Part shown: positions 58,795-64,000 of the stretch, piece by piece
Layout of the letters: each line of letters opens with the position of its first letter
How positions within the stretch are numbered: the first letter of the stretch is position 1
Assembly (NCBI RefSeq): GCF_014851395.1
Contig: NW_024040040.1
Location: 12,090,711 to 12,154,710 of the forward strand
Direction: 5' to 3'
DNA: 64,000 bases
From: Micropterus salmoides
Lineage: Eukaryota > Chordata > Actinopteri > Centrarchiformes > Centrarchidae
Notes under the pieces: model-generated
What the model was told of the DNA's origin: nothing
What the model saw: the letters and a program-made list of their open reading frames with translations, nothing else
Database searches by the model: none
Translations under genes and position numbers: made by a program

Positions 58795-60786
58795 GTTAAC
58801 TTGAAATAGAAGGCTTATTAATACTTTGTTAGCAGTTGAGCAAGGAAACCGCAGGGAGTTCAACCCCATTCCAACAATGTGGAAGTACCATTAGCAGTGC
58901 CGAAATCGAAATACAAACAAACACACACACAAAGATTCCTGCCTTTATAAAGGAGATTAAGCTACATATAATAATTTCAGATGTCACTAATATATCCAAG
59001 ACCTGTATGGGAATGAAAACAGGACATCACTGATGGTAATGATCCTTACATTATGAGTGTGGAGACTGGGTGAACTCCGTGGACTAACTTGATGTCAAGA
59101 GACACTGCTCTAGCCTTAGCAGCTACGCCAATCTAATATATGCAAATACTTAATCAGCCCTCTCTCTCTTGATCTCATTCTAACAAGTTGCTTTTGACAA
59201 AGTGGCAGTTCCCAAACGAGTCCATTAACACACTTACCTCAACTTCATTTTCAGTGATGTTGACATTTTTGCACAAGAAGTCTCACCCTGAGCGACTCTC
59301 TGGCAGGGGACTTTCTATGCACTTGGACCACTGCAAACACACACACTGCTTTCTCTGCTTTTCTATCACTCACACTCGCGCACACAGACTGAGGCAGAAA
59401 ATGATCTCATGCCCCGCAGCATTAGCATCTCCACGGACGCCAATCACTGCAAGTGAGCATGAACACCCTTGAAATGCTCACTGACAGTTTCCCTGCAACA
59501 TGGATAGGTCCAGCCTCATTTTAGCAACATCAGTAACGATCTATGCTGCTATCATTAGCACTAATATAAATGAACAAGAAAAGCTAATTTAAGATGGTAC
59601 TTCCTTGTTTTATATATATATAAATTGCATCATAATTTAAGGGATAGTAAATTCAGCAAATCAAATTTTCCTACACAGCCCTGGCTCGGTAAATGGAAAA
59701 CAAAGAAAGTGGTGTGTTTCAGTCAGTCAGCAACACGTGGCATTAGCACTTGTGCACAGACATTATTAATTATTGATGTTCTTAGATGTATATTGCAAAT
59801 CTCCCTTTTTGTTCACTTAGTTATTTATTTTTTACTTTTATTGATGATCTTTCTCTACCTTATCAAGCATGGCATTGATTGTACACTGCCTCCACAGCAG
59901 GGGAGGTTGTTATTTCTTAAAAGCTGGGTCGATCACCACTATTAGGTCAAACTTTGACGTAGAAATTCTACCACATCTGCATTCTAGAAAAATCAGTAGT
60001 TTAACTAAATAGATTTGAAAAATGTATATATAGAGAAAGAAAAAAACATTATTCACAGTAAAAGTGAACTGAGAAATTGTAGTAGAAAAAAACCCCACCA
60101 GCAAAATGGATTGCATAAAGGTCATATTCCTAATATTCCTAAATGACTTTGCCTCCCATCACTGCACGGAAATCCATGGAAAGTGTTCACCAAATAGAGA
60201 TGGTCATCTGGGAACGAGATGATAATTGATCACGGTGATTATGAATCGTATGGCTTGGAAAATCAGTCAAAGTGTGACAGCGGACCAGCTGTGTGGCTGT
60301 TTCCTGATATAAAAAGATCAGTTTATTTCCACTAGAGAGACAAAAAAGAGTGGGAGAGACAGAGACAGAGGGAGGAGGCATGGATGATGGGATGGGGGAT
60401 GGCAAATCCACTGTTATGCTTTCACCCAGCTGCCTCAGCTGGGCTTTACAAGCTGCAGCTGGTATAGTTGAGCAAACACATTATTATGTTATACCATGTT
60501 TTAGGAAGCAAATGCAAACAAAGACATAGCCAGGCAATTGATCTGTCATTTATGAAAATAGAGAACTTAGACAAAAATAGGGGCGAGAAAATACCCTGAT
60601 GTCCGTGAAAATTCTGTGAGGATGATCAGTTCTCTCTTTAAGTAGAAAAAAATACAAAGCAACTCATTTTTGTTGTATTTTTTTGTACCTGCATTTTTCA
60701 ATCAATACAGTTTATTTTCAATATACATGTTTTCAGTGATGTATAAAGACCTTAAATAATGGACTGTTATGTTTTTATAACCTTAA
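58795..60786. other. No gene seen
   Basis: Mostly unique DNA. Minor features: CACACACAC at 58,920-58,930, TATATATATA near 59,612-59,622, a small inverted repeat CCCAGCTG/CAGCTGGG near 60,425-60,443. Confidence 0.5.
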
Positions 60787-61110
60787 AATGAGCCATTTCT
60801 ATCTACATACACTGCAAGTCTTCTTACATGGATGTCGCCATGTTGAACAACCATATTTCTACAGTAGCCCGAACGGACAAACGTGTTTTTGGAGCGCGTT
60901 TGGTCACTATGTTGAATACATACGAAGAAAGTTACAAATAACATTAGTAGTCCTAAGTATTAGTCAACTGATTTATTAGAATTATCAAAATAAGAGAAAT
61001 TGGAGGCCCACACGTATTATTTAGCGTAAGAACTGACAGAGCGTGTCAGCCACTGTAGCTTCCCATGCACGCTTGGAAAGGGAGGGGTGAGAGGTGACTG
61101 ATGGTGCATT
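60787..61110 (+). repeat. Dispersed fish repeat, class uncertain
   Basis: AAATGAGCCATTTCTATCTA, ATGGATGTCGCCATGTTGAA, TTCTACAGTAGCCCGAACGG and GGGAGGGGTGAGAGG follow the order of a common percomorph element that I remember. No terminal repeats found. Confidence 0.55.
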
Positions 61111-61448
61111 CATGTGGTGTACAGGGGACATAAAGTAGTATACAGAACTTTGATTTGTGCAAAATCACGTATTGCATATACATATTGCAAACGGTTGTAC
61201 GGTTAACGGTTAATTTGCTGTGCATGTAAAGTGCACTATGTCTGTGTGTCGTTTATACACTCCGATAATGCTAATCCAACACATCTTTGTATATCCATAT
61301 TCCGACTTAAGAGCTCATCAACACAAACTGAAGTCAGAAGAACAACTTACTAAATAAAAAAGGGTACCATCTGAGGAGCATGTGAATGCACCGTGAGCAA
61401 TTTGCAACCCTCACCAGGGTCCACAGACTGTTGAAAACCCTTGCTCTA
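61111..61448. other. No gene seen
   Basis: Unique AT-rich DNA. Confidence 0.5.
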
Positions 61449-61687
61449 GACCCATTCATTGCTGTTCAGGGTCACAGGTGCACTGGAGGCTATCTCAGCA
61501 TGCATTGGGCAGAAGGGAGGGAAATACACATCTACACAGACACATCTGGTTAAGAGTTTAAGAGTCTCCTTGCCTTTGGGAGAAACATGAAACAAACACG
61601 GGGACAACATGCACACTCCTTACAGAATTACCCAGTTTGATGCAGACCTTGCTGTGAGGTGACAGTGCGTAACACTGTGCTGCTGTG
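61449..61687 (-). mobile_element. Non-LTR/SINE 3' tail, minus orientation
   Basis: Minus-strand relative of 53,225-53,423: TGGAGGCTATCTCAGCATGC, ACACGGGGACAACATGCACA and CTTGCTGTGAGGTGACAGTG match the reverse of that family. Diverged and internally shortened. Confidence 0.6.
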
Positions 61688-61749
61688 CTGCACAGCGTTA
61701 AAGCATTAATGGGGAATTTAAGAAGTCATAGAGAAATACAAAATGTCAA

Positions 61750-61860
61750 ACAATAATTATTGCCCTGCATGGTGGTGACAGAGAAGACATGCTGTGCTAC
61801 AATCTGTAAGACAGCTGACTCTGAAACCTGCATGAGCCAGGGATCGATTCCTGGCAGTAC
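61750..61860 (+). other. tRNA-like remnant, probably a SINE head
   Basis: GCCAGGGATCGATTCCTGGC contains a T-arm/B-box-like motif with a 5-bp perfect stem (CCAGG/CCTGG). The upstream part does not fold into convincing D and anticodon arms, so I do not call a functional tRNA. Confidence 0.3.
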
Positions 61861-62213
61861 CCGCTTCTTGAAAGCAATCTCCCCATGTCTTTGGCCCATT
61901 TTCCTGTGTGGATAAAGAGAAAATATGTGTGGATTTCCTGATCTTAAGCAAGAGAGAGATGATGAGGTAAAGCTTAAATGATTGCTGATCTGAAGGTGGT
62001 TGATCAGGATAGAAACAAAAACATTTTATGACATTGGTTTCACGTCAGAAAGGTCAAATATATTTTGACCTTCAAACAATAAGCAAAATTTACATGCAAC
62101 TGTGGAGATTCTATCTATAAAATCATTTATTTCCCTTTATACCTCTCTTTCATGACAGCGGGAGATGATGCTATGATGTTTTGCATTGATCATATAGAGG
62201 CCTCTCAACAGAT
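61861..62213. other. No gene seen
   Basis: Unique DNA leading to a short hairpin. Confidence 0.5.
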
Positions 62214-62246
62214 AAGCTAGCCTCACAGGGAAAGCGAGGCTAGCTT
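62214..62246. repeat. Perfect hairpin, 11-bp arms
   Basis: AAGCTAGCCTC (62214-62224), an 11-base loop, and GAGGCTAGCTT (62236-62246). It lies 55 bases before the TTAA-type element. Confidence 0.9.
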
Positions 62247-62301
62247 GTAAATTGGTGATCACACTTACAGCATATCAATTTAGATTGCAATAGATCACAT
62301 T

Positions 62302-63254
62302 TTAAAGGTGCCATAAAATACTTTTCAGGATCATATTAGTATTTAGGGGTTCTTCTAGAAAATATTTACATGCTTTAATCTTCAAAAAACACATTTTTTT
62401 TTTCTTATACTGCCCATTGCTTCAGCCCCTCTTTTCACCCTCCATCTAAACACTCCGTTTTAGCTCATGTCTTTAAGGTCCCCCTCCCCGAAGGCTCACT
62501 TGCCCCAGCACAGCAGAGGGGCAGGGCCTAGCGGCAAGACTTGGCCCCACTGATTACTGTACAAAACACAACTTTATAACTTTATTCACTGGTTTTGGTA
62601 AAACTGAATCAGATTTGTTTGAGAAAATATTGTCTGGTTTCCCCTCTGATTTCCTCTGGCTGCTCTGCCTCCACTTTTGATAATATACGGAGTTTGTATG
62701 TTACCAGTTACTTTGGCTGCTAACTACTGCTATCAGCAGCTGCTGATAGCTACTCAGGTAGCCGCACAGCTAGCCATATTATTGCTGACGGTTTAGAGCT
62801 AGCGGATGACAGCAGCTACTGTTAGCAGCAGCTAGCGGTTACTGTGGTATTAGCAACAAGTAAAGCTATCTGTCCATCAGGAAACTATAAATCACAGAGT
62901 TGAGGCAGAGCAGCCTAAGGACATTAGAGGGAAAACCAGAAAATACTTACCTTTCCTACATAACCATAAAAGCACTTTCTGTGAGACACACTGAACCTCC
63001 AGCTGTAGCTCTATGAGCTCAGATGACTGCTTCTCTACAACATAGGCTGGCATATGTAAGTCTTGGGCGCGTGAATATTAATTACTCCAGATTTTACGTC
63101 ACATCTGATTCTCTTTTGTATGCATGAAATTTATATAATAAAAATGTGGAAACAATGGTGATTGAGGCTCATGGTATGTCAGTCCCATGTACTGAACTCT
63201 TTTTATTCAGCTATGCCAAAGGAAATACAGTTTTCGGTTCTACGGAACCTTTAA
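62302..63254. mobile_element. TTAA-flanked (piggyBac-like) non-autonomous element, 953 bp
   Basis: TTAA at both edges (62302-62305, 63251-63254). The tips TTAAAGGTGCCATAAA and its partner TTCTACGGAACCTTTAA are imperfect inverted repeats. It shares TTCAAAAAACACAT and CCTCTTTTCACCC with the copy at 6,667. The central part holds a perfect 22-bp palindrome (62729-62750). No transposase frame. Confidence 0.8.
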
Positions 63255-63758
63255 AGTACAACTACGTGCCACCTTTAAGTTTAACTGCCAATGCTTATTT
63301 TAAAATAAGTCATTAAATATATAATATTAATATATAATCTATAATAATCTGTATATAATTTGAAATTTGAAATAGCTAAGTGCATGTATACAGTAGCCAT
63401 TCATTAGTCCTCCAGAATCATTTCAATCAAATCATTTTATTTTCCTCTGAATTCCCATCAGCCCCAAGTTTAAGTGAAGTTTAATTGCATTGCTATCAAT
63501 CAACACATGTATCGTTTGGAGCAAAATGAGTTATCATGCTTGATTGTTTTCCCACCTGCATGTTGCTACGGCAATCTCAGCAACATGTGCACATCAAAGT
63601 TTGGTTGATTAATGGAGGTAAGATGCTGTAGAGTTCAGAGTTCACTAAATAGTTGTCTGGTATTCATTGTCTGTGATGCTTTTGTAAACTAATACATACA
63701 TAAATGTTGACCAATGACCTCAGTGAAGAGGCCAGTTAGTGACATGGATTAAGTTTCA

Positions 63759-63760
<2 letters not shown>
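63255..63760. other. No gene seen
   Basis: AT-rich unique DNA. A donor-like GTAAGATG near 63,620 follows a 37-base open segment that is too short to support an exon. Confidence 0.5.

Positions 63761-63807
<47 letters not shown>
63761..63807. repeat. (TA)n then T run
   Basis: (TA)16 at 63761-63792 followed by a run of T to 63,807. Confidence 0.9.
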
Positions 63808-64000
63808 GTCGGTTAGGATGTTAATGTACCCCCATAGCTGTTGCCATTTTCACCATAAACTCACTGATTTCAATGATAAGATGACACGGCAGAAAATTCT
63901 TCTGCAACTATTGTATTGGACTTTCCTCGAATCAGGATTTTCAGTCGACTCAGGGCCTACACTTCTAACTGATGGGGACAAGGGGGTTGGGTGTCCTGTC

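Noticed and set aside
63574..63615. 37-base open segment before a GTAAGA donor
   Set aside because: It is too short and the acceptor is weak, so it cannot be distinguished from chance.
1..64000. CRISPR arrays, phage, plasmid or bacterial operon structure
   Set aside because: There are no regularly spaced direct repeats with unique spacers and no tandem coding genes. The repeat content is vertebrate.

Overview
The window looks like nuclear DNA from a teleost fish, probably a percomorph. The evidence is its repeat content: a fish-type DIRS retrotransposon, a Tc1-type transposon with DD38E spacing, many hAT-like non-autonomous elements with 8-bp target duplications, TTAA-flanked short elements, L2-like and Rex/RTE-like LINE ends, and tRNA-derived SINEs. 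The DNA is AT-rich, with long microsatellites. There are no operons, ribosome binding sites or dense reading frames, so it is not bacterial or phage DNA. Repeat family names come from memory of fish repeats and could not be checked against a library.

No intact host protein-coding gene can be supported. The window is either an intergenic desert or part of a very large intron. The only coding sequence I can identify with confidence is transposon relic: a Tc1-type transposase (41,360-42,401), DIRS gag and pol (48,523-52,083), and two LINE reverse-transcriptase C-termini (39,655-40,108 on plus; 51,032-52,001 on minus). All are broken by stops, frameshifts or truncation. A few short plus-strand segments have good splice-site context and open frames (6,610-6,653; 11,294-11,393; 31,029-31,069; 32,696-32,773; 45,310-45,369). 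They are listed as low-confidence exon candidates.

Layout. 1-4.9 kb: mostly unique DNA with one SINE and a perfect 15-bp-arm hairpin. 4.9-6.1 kb: two solo LTRs of different families in opposite orientation. 6.6-7.7 kb: a TTAA-flanked element interrupted by a second repeat. 7.7-16 kb: long unique tracts. 16-18.6 kb: two hAT-like elements. 18.6-31 kb: mostly unique, with one composite repeat, one SINE and two diffuse repeats. 31-40 kb: candidate exons, a hAT element carrying a second element, a 351-bp hAT MITE and a LINE end. 40.9-42.5 kb: the Tc1-type element between microsatellites. 43.8-47 kb: a dispersed repeat and a 955-bp hAT element. 48.2-52.1 kb: a three-layer nest (LINE in DIRS in TTAA-type element). 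52-64 kb: further hAT, SINE and TTAA-type elements.

The genes do not form a pathway. What the window records best is the order of insertions, readable from target-site duplications and nesting.
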